A stretch of DNA of 64,000 nucleotides from Sphingobium sp. HWE2-09 (GCF_035989265.1 NZ_JAYKZX010000001.1:661001-725000), one strand, 5' to 3'. Positions 44,620 through 54,221 are shown, numbered from the stretch's first letter. Notes: a model not told the origin generated them from the letters alone. Program-made: numbers and translations.

Positions 44620-44835
44620 ATTGACGCGCATCACCGCCCCCTCCCGCTCGTCAAGGTCGGTCGCATAGGAAGAAGACGCCTGCTCGACTTCCATGATCGA
44701 GGTCAGAACCGTTCCGTCGAAGCGCGCAAGATCACCCTCCGCCGTCGCGCACGCCCGGCGTATGCGCGCAAAATCGGCTTGTGCGCGTGCGGCGGCGAGG
44801 TCGGAGCGTTTGGGTGGATCGATCAGTGCCACCAA
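44620..44835 (-). pseudogene. Remnant of a TolC/NodT-type outer-membrane efflux protein
   Basis: A 72-residue frame reads LIDPPKRSDLAAARAQADFARI, then GDLARFDGTVLTSIMEVEQASSSYATDLDERE. This is the C-terminal coiled-coil pattern of RND-type outer-membrane factors (AxxxxxRFxxTVLxAxxEVExAL). The rest of the protein is missing on both sides, and the frame beyond 44620 has no resemblance. It is an isolated fragment. Resemblance is by pattern only. Confidence 0.55.
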
Positions 44836-44859
44836 CTGGGAGGCGTCCAGAGCAGACTT

Positions 44860-45288
44860 CTATGTATCCGTCTTCTCCACCTCAATGTCCGCAGCGGACT
44901 CACCGGCAAGCAGGCGCGCGGCAACAGCCTCGGCATCCGGTTCCGATGCCGCCACGACAATGGGATAACCCCAGAACTTCTGGAAGACGGGCGCCGAGGC
45001 CTTGGCCAGAAAGCGTTTGGCGGGGCTCGGCTCGACGTAGACCATGGCCCGGACGTAGGTGTGTAGCGCAGGCCGATTGCGCTTCATCCACAGCGTGACC
45101 TGCTTGCGCTCCTCGATTGACTGGACCTTATCAGGCTGCGCGCCGAGCCCGATCAGGACGAAGGGCTTCCGACGCTCTAGCAGAGCTTCGAAACGCTCGA
45201 AGCCGCTTCCCTCGCCCTGCTCGTCGGCGTGATTATAATGCATGCGCACAAGCGGAAATTTGGCGTCGTCAAGTAGCATAGGCTTCAT
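44860..45288 (-). CDS. Conserved hypothetical protein
   Basis: 142 residues from the ATG at 45288; the frame continues to 45408 but its extra N-terminal part looks non-coding. The sequence starts MKPMLLDDAKFPLVRMHYNH and later has KPFVLIGLGAQPDKVQSIEERKQVTLWMKRN and AKASAPVFQKFWGYPIVVAASEPDAEAVAARLLAG. No signal peptide, membrane segment or catalytic motif is visible. It resembles small cytoplasmic proteins with alternating alpha/beta structure, but I do not recognise the family. Position between fragments gives no clue. Confidence 0.55.
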   Translation of the reverse strand: MKPMLLDDAKFPLVRMHYNHADEQGEGSGFERFEALLERRKPFVLIGLGAQPDKVQSIEERKQVTLWMKRNRPALHTYVRAMVYVEPSPAKRFLAKASAPVFQKFWGYPIVVAASEPDAEAVAARLLAGESAADIEVEKTDT

Positions 45289-45514
45289 CCAACAAGATCG
45301 GTGTTCGAGCTTGGGTAGACCCTTTGCGCCCGTTTGAATTTTCCAACCCGGGCAATGGATTGTTCGGATCCGCCAATCTTTGGGCAAGAACCCCGCAGAA
45401 GCGCGCATCGGTATTAGTTCCCGCGCAAGGCAGGGTCGGGCTACAGGACGCTAGGGACTTCGAGTCGCATTGTCTTGCACCGTACAGCTTGCGCGGTGCA
45501 GCGGATAACGGGCC

Positions 45515-46312
45515 CTAACCTGCGACCGCGCTCCGTCGGGCAGCGAGAAACTGACCGGGAGGTTGTCCCATAACTTTCTTGAACATAGTGATGAAGGCGC
45601 TCGCGCTCTCATAGCCAAGATCGAAGGCTACGTTCTGGACGGAGCAACCTTCAGTCAGGCGCTCGATCGCGAACACGACCTGGAACTGCTGGCGCCAACG
45701 GCCAAAGCCCATGCCCGTCTGCTTCGGAATGAGGCGAGACAGGCTGCGCTCGCTCATCGCAACGATCCGCGCCCACTCGCCCAGCGTCATGCGGTTGGAG
45801 GGGTCCGAGGACAGGGCCTTTGCGATCTTGCGCAATCGCGGATCGGCCGGCAACGGCAGGTGCAGACTTTCGATCGGCGCCTGCTGAAGTTGGTCGAGCA
45901 TGGTCTGGACGAGGCGCCCGTCGGCACCTTGCACATCATAAAGCACCGGCAGGCGCGACACGGCGATAATCAGTTCGCGCAGCAGCGGGCCGGTCGAAAA
46001 AGTGCTGCATTCTGCAGGCAGGCCGGAGGCCAACTCGGGATCGACGAACAGGATGTATACTTCAAGATCACCGGCGCAGCGCACGCTATGCTCCATATCG
46101 CCCGGGACCCAGATCGCGCACTGCATTGGGACCATCCACAAGCCCTGAGCGACCTCGCACGTGATAAGACCGCGGACCGCCAGTATAAGCTGCGCCTTAC
46201 GGTGTTGATGAGGCGGTTGTTCGAGCCCGTCAGTCACAAGCTCCATCCCCACCGCCAAGACCGGCCGGGGGATTTCTTCGGGCTCAAAAACTTCATAGTC
46301 GGCGTCTTGCAT
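45515..46312 (-). CDS. AraC-type transcriptional regulator with cupin-like sensor
   Basis: 265 residues from the ATG at 46312, chosen because it aligns with the start of the broken paralogue at 15494-16287. The N-terminal half is cupin-like (HQHRKAQLILAVRGLITCEVAQGLWMVP), and the C-terminal half is an AraC DNA-binding domain (MTLGEWARIVAMSERSLSRLI; NVAFDLGYESASAFITMFKKVMGQPPGQFL). This is the RmlC-like cupin plus HTH_18 type. The two paralogues are closely related in the second helix-turn-helix. This one is intact. The target gene and ligand are unknown; the divergent side holds only remnants. Confidence 0.85.
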   Translation of the reverse strand: MQDADYEVFEPEEIPRPVLAVGMELVTDGLEQPPHQHRKAQLILAVRGLITCEVAQGLWMVPMQCAIWVPGDMEHSVRCAGDLEVYILFVDPELASGLPAECSTFSTGPLLRELIIAVSRLPVLYDVQGADGRLVQTMLDQLQQAPIESLHLPLPADPRLRKIAKALSSDPSNRMTLGEWARIVAMSERSLSRLIPKQTGMGFGRWRQQFQVVFAIERLTEGCSVQNVAFDLGYESASAFITMFKKVMGQPPGQFLAARRSAVAG

Positions 46313-46970
46313 CGCATTCGTCCGCAAAAGGGCATTGTTCGTCTGCCAGCAATACTCGGACGATGCGCCCGATTCGCAAGTAGTTGGCAGATTTGCAATA
46401 TATTTTGGCACGATCGCGCAATCGCGCCGGCTCCGATAAGCACCGATAAGTTGTGGCGATCTTTTTCTGCTAAGTTTGATTGGCGCGCTATATAACCATC
46501 AGCGCTGGTTCAGGGAGAGCGACTGGAACCACAACTCCGATCTCTTCGGGCCGGCCGACGGAACGCAGCGGATGGGGGTGTGCGCGTCTTACCGTGGCCA
46601 TAACTCTTGGCCGAGCAGCCGGCTCTCCGAGGAGCTTTAGAGCGATAAGGCCAGCGGCGATCCCTCCCGATCGAGCCGAAACCCGATGATTGCGACGCCT
46701 TTGTCGCGACGGCTGCGCGCTGCGGCCGATCAGCGGTAGAGACTTTCGAGGCGAGCGGCAACCCTCGCTTCCTGGCCATCCCTGCCGGCCGATTGCGCTA
46801 GTGGTCTCGCCGCCCGCCACCTCTGGAGCCGATCTCGCCACTTCCGCCGCAGGAGACGCACGGGCAGCTTTCATGCGCTCGACGCGGCACCGGTTACGGC
46901 CGAAGATAGGGTGTTAGATAATTCAAGTCCGCCAGTTGCTACTGATCGGCCCTCTCAATGTTTAACCAAC
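46313..46970. other. Intergenic stretch with degenerate coding remnants
   Basis: About 660 bases with no intact gene. On the minus strand, residues HPLRSVGRPEEIGVVV near 46540-46600 look like the C-terminal 'GRPEEI' segment of an SDR, out of frame with any start. A 54-codon plus-strand frame (46476-46640) has no recognised relative. The most likely reading is old gene debris. Confidence 0.4.
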
Positions 46971-47468
46971 TTATGAAGCGGCGCGGGGAAAAGGAGCATC
47001 ACATTCATCTGAACAACTAACCGTCAGCCTCGGCAGCCCGGCTGCTTCCATGGCCACATCAGATGTAATATATGAACGGTTGCCTGCAGCGGAAGTCGGA
47101 CGCCCCATATAGACGTCGTCATTGTTAAAGGCGATCATGGGATCGCTGAAGCCGATCAAGGTAAAGTTGCCAAAACCGCGTAGGAAGAATGTGCTGTTGG
47201 CGCCGCCTCCGGACTGGACTCTGAGCGCCGGAACGGCAGTGCCAAAGTCCACCGAGGTGGACAAGCCGCGCCGCACGATCTCATCGATATCAACAGCGTC
47301 GACTGCGACGCCTGCTCCCTGGAGGACTTCCCAGAATTTGCGGAAAGAACTATGTTTGCTAGACTCTGGACCTGCGTTTTCGACGCTGATCAGTGCAGGC
47401 ACTTGTGCAGTGCTAGGCGATAGCGTCGAGAGCGCACCAGCCGACGTCGCTAGATACAGCTTGTTCAT
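46971..47468 (-). pseudogene. Truncated TonB-dependent receptor (signal plus plug region)
   Basis: About 165 residues from the ATG at 47468. A likely signal peptide (MNKLYLATSAGALSTLSPSTAQ) is followed by plug-domain pattern AVDAVDIDEIVRRGLSTSVDFGTAVPALRVQSGGGANSTFFLRGFGNF. After MIAFNNDDVYMGRPTSAAG the sequence diverges and stops, so the 600-residue barrel is missing. It is probably a decayed receptor, separate from the intact receptor at 50593-52830. It faces the sulfatase gene divergently. Confidence 0.65.
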
Positions 47469-47650
47469 TGTCAGTTTTGATTTGTATTTCGATCTGTGCC
47501 CTCGCCTCCCGCCGAGCAATCATTTGTCAAACTGGTATTTCATGAACCAAATTCATACACAATCGCGTGTTGCAACCGCGGCTTGAGCGGTGCAAGTTCA
47601 TATTGGCTTGTCAAATTTGAGTTTTTTGGCCTAGCCAATAGGAGAGTAGA

Positions 47651-49519
47651 ATGTCTTTCGACGTGTCACGACGATCGATTATGAGCGGTGTTGCTGCGTT
47701 AACCCTAACCGCCGCGAAGGGCGCTGCGCGCGACCGCCCAAACATCCTTTGGATTGTAAGCGAGGACAACAACCCCTTCATCGGCGCTTATGGCGACAAG
47801 GTGGCCAGAACGCCGAATATCGATGCTTTGGCGAGTAAAGGCGTCCTTTTTAACCATGCCTATTGCGCTGCCCCTGTTTGCGCGCCCTCTCGCTTTGCCC
47901 TTATCACCGGCGTGCACCCAGAATCATGCGCGCCGGCGAACCATATGCGCGCGGTCGCAAAGGTGCCCAAGGAATGGCGTGCGACGCCGGAATATCTCCG
48001 CGACGTCGGCTATTATTGCACCAATAATTCGAAGACTGACTACAATTGCGACATTGATCCAGCAAAGATCTGGGATCAATGCGACGCACAGGCCCATTGG
48101 CGCAATCGAAAGCAGCCCGAACAGCCATTCTTCAGCATATTCAACAGCATGACGACGCATGAATCCAAATTGTTCGTAAAGACCGAGGGTGCGACCAAGG
48201 CCGCAGACGTTGTACTTCCGCCCTATCTGCCTGACACGCCGGAAATTCGGGAAGATTACGCCTCTTACTATAATCTTATGACTAAAATGGACGGCGAAGT
48301 CGGCGCACGACTGGCTGAGCTGGAGGCTGATGGCCTGGCGGACAATACCATCGTCTTCTACTATTCGGACAATGGCGGCACACTTCCCCGCAGCAAGCGC
48401 TATTGCTATGATGAGGGACTGCGCGTCGCGCTGGTCGCCTATTGCCCACCCAAATGGCGCCATCTGATGCCGCAGCAACCCGGCACGCAGGTTGAAGATG
48501 CGGTCGGGCTGATCGACCTGCCGCCAACCATTTTGGGCCTTTGCGGCGTGACCAAGCCAGCCCATATGCAGGGCGAAACCCTGTTCCCGCCACGAGGCAA
48601 GCGTCACCACCGCTATGCGTTCGGCATGCGCAACCGCATGGACGAGCGCCCCGACTTCGTGCGGACTGTCACGGACGGCCGCTATCGCTACATCCGCAAC
48701 TATATGCCCTATCTGCCCGCCGCTCAGGTTCAAGGCTTCGCCTGGACAGCCAAGGGTTATCAGTCATGGGAACGGATGCATCTGGAAGGCAAGTTGCCGC
48801 TCTTGCAGGACCGCTTCTTCCAGCCCCGCCCCCATGAAGAGCTGTACGATCTTCAGACCGATCCGGGCGAGATGACTGACCTGGCCGCCTCAACGCAGGC
48901 CGCTTCGGTGCTCCGTGAAATGCGGGCCGCGCTTGATCGGCACATGATCGAAATCAATGATAATGGCTTCATCCCCGAAGCGTCGCCGCTGGAGGGCTTC
49001 CACCCCAGTCGCGCGCCGGGCGCGTATCCCCTGCCCCGGATCATGCAACTCGCCGCGCGCGCGGCCAGCCGTCAGCCGCAGGATTTGGAATTGTTCGTTA
49101 AGAATCTAACCGATGCCAATGAAGTTGTCCGCTACTGGGCGGCGCTGGGCGTGCTGATGATTGGAAGCAACGCAGTCAACGCACAGGGCATCCTGCGCGA
49201 CCGGCTCAGGGCCGAACTCTCCGTGCATGTGCGGGTTGCATTAGCCGAGGCGCTGGGCCATGCAGGCGACACGACCGCCAGCGTCAAGGCACTCAATGCC
49301 ATGATCGCGCCGGAAAATCTGCCGCGCGTCCGTCTGGCGGCGCTTAACGCCCTTACGCATTTGGGCAGGCCTGCCCTAGCGGCACTTCCCGCGATCCAGT
49401 TGGCCAGTGGGGACAAGGACCAATATATTGCCCGCGCCGCCAAATATCTGGCGCTAAACCTGACCGGGCAATATGATCCCTCGATTCCGCTCTCCACGGG
49501 CGAAGCGAAAGGCGGATGA
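47651..49519 (+). CDS. Tat-exported sulfatase with C-terminal HEAT-like repeats
   Basis: 622 residues. The N terminus SRRSIMSGVAALTL is a twin-arginine signal. The formylglycine motif CAPSR has Cys77, in PVCAPSRFALITG, with metal-ligand residues in VSEDNN (Asp39, Asn40) and YYSDNGGT. The substrate is a sulfate ester that is probably a sugar or phenol in the periplasm. The last 150 residues contain repeats such as VRYWAALGVLMIG and VRVALAEALGHAGD, which look like HEAT repeats and are unusual for sulfatases. Its stop overlaps the ATG of the epimerase-like gene. Activation requires a formylglycine-generating enzyme, which lies at 53053. Confidence 0.92.
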   Translation: MSFDVSRRSIMSGVAALTLTAAKGAARDRPNILWIVSEDNNPFIGAYGDKVARTPNIDALASKGVLFNHAYCAAPVCAPSRFALITGVHPESCAPANHMRAVAKVPKEWRATPEYLRDVGYYCTNNSKTDYNCDIDPAKIWDQCDAQAHWRNRKQPEQPFFSIFNSMTTHESKLFVKTEGATKAADVVLPPYLPDTPEIREDYASYYNLMTKMDGEVGARLAELEADGLADNTIVFYYSDNGGTLPRSKRYCYDEGLRVALVAYCPPKWRHLMPQQPGTQVEDAVGLIDLPPTILGLCGVTKPAHMQGETLFPPRGKRHHRYAFGMRNRMDERPDFVRTVTDGRYRYIRNYMPYLPAAQVQGFAWTAKGYQSWERMHLEGKLPLLQDRFFQPRPHEELYDLQTDPGEMTDLAASTQAASVLREMRAALDRHMIEINDNGFIPEASPLEGFHPSRAPGAYPLPRIMQLAARAASRQPQDLELFVKNLTDANEVVRYWAALGVLMIGSNAVNAQGILRDRLRAELSVHVRVALAEALGHAGDTTASVKALNAMIAPENLPRVRLAALNALTHLGRPALAALPAIQLASGDKDQYIARAAKYLALNLTGQYDPSIPLSTGEAKGG

Positions 49520-50547
49520 CCTACCTTTCGCATCCGTGGGCCCGTGGCGTGGCTGCGTCGCTGGCCACCGCCGCCCTCTGCTTCCCTGCGAACGCGGCGA
49601 ACGGACCGGCGCCTCGGCTGATCGAACTCCAACCCCACAACGGGCTGTTGCGAGCCGCCATCGCTCCCGGCAAGGGCGCAGAAATGTCCAGCCTTGAACT
49701 GCGCTGGAAGGGCCAATGGGTTGAGTTGCTCTATCGCGGCCGAGACTTCGCTCCGACCGACGATTTCGAAGGGCGCGCGCCTATCCTTTGGCCCGCGACC
49801 GGTCGCAACCAGACCAAAGCCGGTCAGTCGGGCTGGACATGGCAGGGGACCGACTATCCGCTGCGCATTCACGGCTTTGCACGCGATAACAACTGGCGGA
49901 TTATTTCGACACGCACGACCGGCGCGTCACCGCATGTCGATCTGGAACTAGTCGATGATGCGCAGACCCGAGCCGTCTATCCCTTCGGTTTTCGGATGCG
50001 ATTGCGTTACCAGATCAGGGGCAGCCAGTTGACGATCCTGCACAAGCTGCGCGCCGCGTCCGATAATGGTGGGGCCATGCCATTTTCCATCGGCAATCAT
50101 ATGGCGTTCATCGCAGGTCTGACGCCGGGCGCGTCTGGCGCGCAGACTCGGCTTTTTGCCGATGCACGTCGCGTCAGCCTGCTAAACCCTGACAGCTCGC
50201 CCGCAGGAAAATTCGAAGCGATCGACCTCAGTAAAGGCAAGTCACTGGCTGCATTAGGCAAGCGCGAGGCGGTGTCGCTGATCGACTTTCCAGCACATCG
50301 GGCGCAAGTCCGCATGACCAATGCCGATGGCCTGTCACTAACCGTCAGCCATGCCGCCACCCGCTATCCGCACGAAACGCCGATATTGTTCAATCTTTGG
50401 GGCGATCTAGACAAGGGTTTCTTTTCGCCCGAACCCTGGGTTGGCAAGCAGAACTCTCTGGAGCGACAGGATGGCGTCATCCTGCTGAAACCGGGTGAGC
50501 ATTTTGAATGGCGGATCGAAGTCAGGCTGGACCTGCCGCGCAAATGA
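49516..50547 (+). CDS. Aldose 1-epimerase-like (galactose-mutarotase fold) exported protein
   Basis: 343 residues, starting 4 nt within the sulfatase stop (ATGA). A signal peptide is seen (SHPWARGVAASLATAALCFPANAA). The mutarotase-fold residues include His in YPLRIHGFARDN and the acidic segment ETPILFNLWGD. It probably converts alpha and beta sugar anomers or binds a sugar in the periplasm. The coupled sulfatase suggests that the pair processes a sulfated carbohydrate, although carbohydrate identity is not shown. Confidence 0.82.
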   Translation: MTYLSHPWARGVAASLATAALCFPANAANGPAPRLIELQPHNGLLRAAIAPGKGAEMSSLELRWKGQWVELLYRGRDFAPTDDFEGRAPILWPATGRNQTKAGQSGWTWQGTDYPLRIHGFARDNNWRIISTRTTGASPHVDLELVDDAQTRAVYPFGFRMRLRYQIRGSQLTILHKLRAASDNGGAMPFSIGNHMAFIAGLTPGASGAQTRLFADARRVSLLNPDSSPAGKFEAIDLSKGKSLAALGKREAVSLIDFPAHRAQVRMTNADGLSLTVSHAATRYPHETPILFNLWGDLDKGFFSPEPWVGKQNSLERQDGVILLKPGEHFEWRIEVRLDLPRK

Positions 50548-50554
50548 TAGAAAG

Positions 50555-50574
50555 CTGCCGCCCGAAAGCGGCAG
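50555..50574. terminator. Hairpin between convergent epimerase and TonB receptor genes
   Basis: CTGCCGC and GCGGCAG form a perfect 7-bp stem with a 6-nt loop (CCGAAA). It lies 8 nt past the epimerase stop and 19 nt past the receptor stop, so it may end both transcripts. A strong U-run is missing on either strand, so termination may be Rho-assisted. Confidence 0.5.
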
Positions 50575-50592
50575 GCTTCCCCTTATCCAGGA

Positions 50593-52830
50593 TTAGAAAT
50601 TATAGCCAATACGCCAGCCAAAGTAACGGGCATAATCACGGGGCAGCGACTGAACCGCGACTCCCGCGCTACCGCCCGCAGGCGCCATGACGGTAGCGGC
50701 ATAGGTTTCGTTCAAGAGGTTCTTAATGAAGAAGCTGAGACGGAACCGATCCCCATCGGCATCGCGAAGGCCCATTGAAAGATCGAGAACGCCATAGGCC
50801 TTCTGAAAGGCGACCGGATTTTGCAGCAGGTCATAGCCGGTGTCACTTTGATGACGCCAGTCCACCTGAAGGAAACCCGCGACGGCGTTAGCCAGTTCAC
50901 GATCATATTTGGCCGACAGCGTGTATCGGAATTTGGGCGAGTTGGGCGGGCGACGACCAGACAAATCCTGCAAGCCCCCCGAACAGCCTGCCGCAGCCGA
51001 CTGGCCCGGATAGCATTGCGCCCGGGGGAAGGAACGCATCTCAGCGTCAGTATATGCCGCTGTCGCCGAGAGGGTTAGCGCCTGAACCGGCATGGCGGTA
51101 GCCTCGACCTCCACGCCCTGCGTGCGCAGGCTGCCAACATTGTTGAGGTTGAAGGCGTTGGTGCCATTGGGCAACTGGATCTGGGACTGCGCCTGGAAAT
51201 TCTCATAGTCGGTGCGGAACAGAGCGATGTTCAACTGGACGCGATTATCCCAGAAGCGGCTTTTGACACCAAGTTCATAGGCTTTCGACGTTTCCGCCTC
51301 GACCGGATTGGCCGCCTTTGTCGGATTGAACCCGCTCGAAATGTCATAGGCCTGTCCCTTGTAGCCCGTGCCATAGGAGGCATAGACCATCACGCTGCGA
51401 GTAAAATCCTGCCTCAGAGAGAATTTGTAGGTAAATTCGTTTTCGGCCGTCCTGCCTGAACATTGAACCAGGCAATTGCCTGCGGTCGGCGCGGGCACCG
51501 GCAACAGTCGATCGATGAAGTTTACGAAAATCCTCTCCCGATTGAACCGGGCACCCGCATCGAAATGGGTGGTCGAACTTATGTCATAAGTCGTCTGACC
51601 GAAGGCCGCATAAGTCTTGGACCCGTTATTGGCCGTCCAATTGTTCGCCTGCGCCGATCCCAGTGGATAACGCAGGAAGGTACGATCAGTCTCGCCATCC
51701 GAATACCAAAGTCCGAAGAGATATTGCAGGGGACCACGCCCATCGGACACCAGCCTGACTTCCTGCGTCCACATGCGCGACTCAAATGGGCTGATATTGT
51801 AGACACCAACCGCCGATCCGAAGATCGGCACGGCCATATTATCAGCATCAATGAAGGTTTCGTATTTCCATTTCTGATACCCGGTGACTGAAATGAGAGA
51901 CACAGGACCCAAGTCCCACTCCAGCTTTGCGCTGACAGCGGTAGTATCGTTCGTCGCTTCGTTGTTGAAATTATAGCGGATCTTGTCGTTACCTAGCTCC
52001 GGGTTGATGCCCACCAGATTAAGTGCGATGCGCGAATTAAAGATCGTCGCGTTGGTCGGCACCGCCAGAAAGGTTTGCGCGGGGTTCGACACATCATGGG
52101 TACGACGCATAGCAAGGTCGAGCTTCAGATCGTCCATCAACTGAGCCGACAGCCGGCCCCGGACGCCCCACCCCTTATTCCCGCCGACCATAGAACCGTT
52201 AGCCAAATTCTTGATGAAGCCATTATTGTGCTGCCAAAAGCCGCTGACCCGGGCAGCCACGCCCTTGCCGAGCGGAACATTGACTGCCCCCTCAGTCAGA
52301 TATTGTCCGTCCGACGTAACCGATCCATTGACGAAGCCGCCAAAGTCCGCGCCGGGCGCGCGCGTCGCAATATTGATGACACCCGCGGATGAATTCTTGC
52401 CGAACAGTGTGCCTTGCGGTCCGCGCAGAATTTCGACACGGTCCACATCACTCATGTTGCTGAATGCCTGGGCCTGATGCAGCACGGGCAAATCGTCGAT
52501 GACGACCGCAACGCTAGGCTCAACCCCGGTGCTGAATGCCAACGTACCCACGCCGCGCAGAACCACGCTACTGTTGGCTGGCTGAACGCCTACCGTAAGC
52601 GTCAGGCTGGGCGACATTTGGGTGAGGTCGCTGAATTGCGCGATACCCTTTGCCGCGAGGGCCTCGCCCGTTACGGCGCTGACCGCTACCGGTATGTCCT
52701 GAAGATTCTGCTCTCGCTTTTGCGCTGTAACAACAATCTCCTGCAAACCGCCTTCTTCCTGCCCATATGCTGGGGCAGCAATCGCAACTGTTCCAGACGC
52801 GCAAAGCAGCAGGTTTCTTAACCGTCTCAT
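50593..52830 (-). CDS. TonB-dependent outer-membrane receptor
   Basis: 745 residues from the ATG at 52830 (GGGGAGG upstream); the frame to 52908 is not preferred. Signal peptide RLRNLLLCASGTVAIAAPAYGQ, TonB box LQEIVVTAQKREQ, plug domain VDRVEILRGPQGTLFGKNSSAGVINIATR, and the terminal Phe (GWRIGYNF) are all present. It is a typical sphingomonad receptor for large or rare substrates and needs TonB-ExbBD. It is convergent with the sulfatase/epimerase genes, so a sulfated substrate is a natural candidate ligand. Ligand identity is not known. Confidence 0.93.
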   Translation of the reverse strand: MRRLRNLLLCASGTVAIAAPAYGQEEGGLQEIVVTAQKREQNLQDIPVAVSAVTGEALAAKGIAQFSDLTQMSPSLTLTVGVQPANSSVVLRGVGTLAFSTGVEPSVAVVIDDLPVLHQAQAFSNMSDVDRVEILRGPQGTLFGKNSSAGVINIATRAPGADFGGFVNGSVTSDGQYLTEGAVNVPLGKGVAARVSGFWQHNNGFIKNLANGSMVGGNKGWGVRGRLSAQLMDDLKLDLAMRRTHDVSNPAQTFLAVPTNATIFNSRIALNLVGINPELGNDKIRYNFNNEATNDTTAVSAKLEWDLGPVSLISVTGYQKWKYETFIDADNMAVPIFGSAVGVYNISPFESRMWTQEVRLVSDGRGPLQYLFGLWYSDGETDRTFLRYPLGSAQANNWTANNGSKTYAAFGQTTYDISSTTHFDAGARFNRERIFVNFIDRLLPVPAPTAGNCLVQCSGRTAENEFTYKFSLRQDFTRSVMVYASYGTGYKGQAYDISSGFNPTKAANPVEAETSKAYELGVKSRFWDNRVQLNIALFRTDYENFQAQSQIQLPNGTNAFNLNNVGSLRTQGVEVEATAMPVQALTLSATAAYTDAEMRSFPRAQCYPGQSAAAGCSGGLQDLSGRRPPNSPKFRYTLSAKYDRELANAVAGFLQVDWRHQSDTGYDLLQNPVAFQKAYGVLDLSMGLRDADGDRFRLSFFIKNLLNETYAATVMAPAGGSAGVAVQSLPRDYARYFGWRIGYNF

Positions 52831-53052
52831 ACTCACCTCCCCATTTCGGCCATTTTGGTAAGGCCATTTGCTGATTATTGGCCTAGCTGATTCGCGAACG
52901 GCTCGCAAGATTCACTTGATACCCTGGAAAATATCTTGATGAGGGCTTATGCCTGCAGTCGGGTCAAACTCCGTTCCGAAGCGTCCCGATCCGAAGTCTC
53001 GTGAGTCGCGCGACCATTTCTGAGGCGCGGAACGCTGTGGCCTGTAGTTCGA

Positions 53053-54054
53053 ATGAAAGGTCTTACTTTGCCCCTTCCTACGAAGAAATCCACCTCGGCC
53101 GTAATTTCGACTGTGGGGATGGTGCACTTGGTCGGCGGCCGATTCACTATGGGATCAGAGCGCTTTTACCCAGAGGAAGCACCGCGTAGAAAGGTCGCTG
53201 TGGATCCATTCTGGATTGATGAAACCCCGGTTACCAATCGGCAGTTTGCTACGTTCATAGCAGCTACAAGCTATATTACCGTCGCTGAACTTGCCCCTGA
53301 TCCAGAACATTATCCCGGGATATTGGAGGGAATGGATAGAGCTGGATCTCTAGTCTTTCACCAGCCAGCCCATCTTGGCGAAACGAGCGATCCGCAAAGC
53401 TGGTGGCAATTTACCCTTGGCGCTGACTGGCGGCATCCGCTTGGCCCCGACCGATGCATTGAAGAACTCGACCTATTGGATCATCCGGTAGTACAAATAA
53501 GCTACACAGATGCAATGGCGTACGCAAAATGGGCGGGAAAGGATCTGCCCACCGAGGCCGAATTTGAGTTCGCAGCGCGAGGCGGCTTTGACGGAAAAGA
53601 ATATGCCTGGGGCGACGAGCTTGCACCCGGTGGCCAAATGATGGCTAATTATTGGCAAGGACTATTTCCGATCTCCAATCAGTGTCTCGACGGGTGGGAC
53701 CGAACCTCTCCGGTCCGCAGCTTTCCACCAAATGGATTCGGAATTTACGACATGATCGGCAACATATGGGAGTGGACACGCGATTGGTGGAGCGAGCGGC
53801 CGGAACTTCCCAGGACGGGGAAAGGATCATGCTGCCCGCTGAGCAACCCACGCGGCGGAAGGCTCAGCGGGAGTTATGACCCTGCTAATCCAGCGATCCG
53901 GATTGGACGAAAGGTTATCAAAGGCGGCTCCCATCTATGCGCCGAGAACTATTGCCAACGCTACCGACCTGCGGCTCGACATCCCGAAATGATAGATACA
54001 GCGACATCCCACATTGGATTCCGCTGTGTACTGCGGCGGCGGACGGTACAATAA
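53053..54054 (+). CDS. Formylglycine-generating enzyme (sulfatase-modifying factor type)
   Basis: 333 residues if the ATG at 53053 is used; the family usually begins near the ATG at 53119 (MVHLVGGRFTMGS). The C-type lectin-like FGE fold is clear, with GGRFTMGS, LPTEAEFEFAARGG and GNIWEWTRDWW. The active-site pair is Cys296 and Cys301 in GGSHLCAENYCQRYRPAARH, as in aerobic FGE. It oxidises the sulfatase Cys to formylglycine in an O2- and copper-dependent reaction. Being in the same locus as the sulfatase at 47651 makes a dedicated pairing very likely. It is divergent from the TonB receptor gene. Confidence 0.93.
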   Translation: MKGLTLPLPTKKSTSAVISTVGMVHLVGGRFTMGSERFYPEEAPRRKVAVDPFWIDETPVTNRQFATFIAATSYITVAELAPDPEHYPGILEGMDRAGSLVFHQPAHLGETSDPQSWWQFTLGADWRHPLGPDRCIEELDLLDHPVVQISYTDAMAYAKWAGKDLPTEAEFEFAARGGFDGKEYAWGDELAPGGQMMANYWQGLFPISNQCLDGWDRTSPVRSFPPNGFGIYDMIGNIWEWTRDWWSERPELPRTGKGSCCPLSNPRGGRLSGSYDPANPAIRIGRKVIKGGSHLCAENYCQRYRPAARHPEMIDTATSHIGFRCVLRRRTVQ

Positions 54055-54221
54055 AGGCCCTCAAGCCAGATGCCGCAATGTCAGCGTCCGGAGATCCGAC
54101 GTCGCTTTTCCTTAATAGCGTGGCGTGCCTGTTCGATCATTTCAAGTTCAGTGACCGCAAGCAGATCGTATCGCTCCGGTGAGGGCCGCCTTGCGATGAT
54201 CGGCTGATATTTCGAGATGGC

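Noticed and set aside
46476..46640. 54-codon plus-strand frame as a small gene
   Set aside because: No ATG start, no ribosome binding site and no recognised relative; kept only as part of the remnant-bearing gap.
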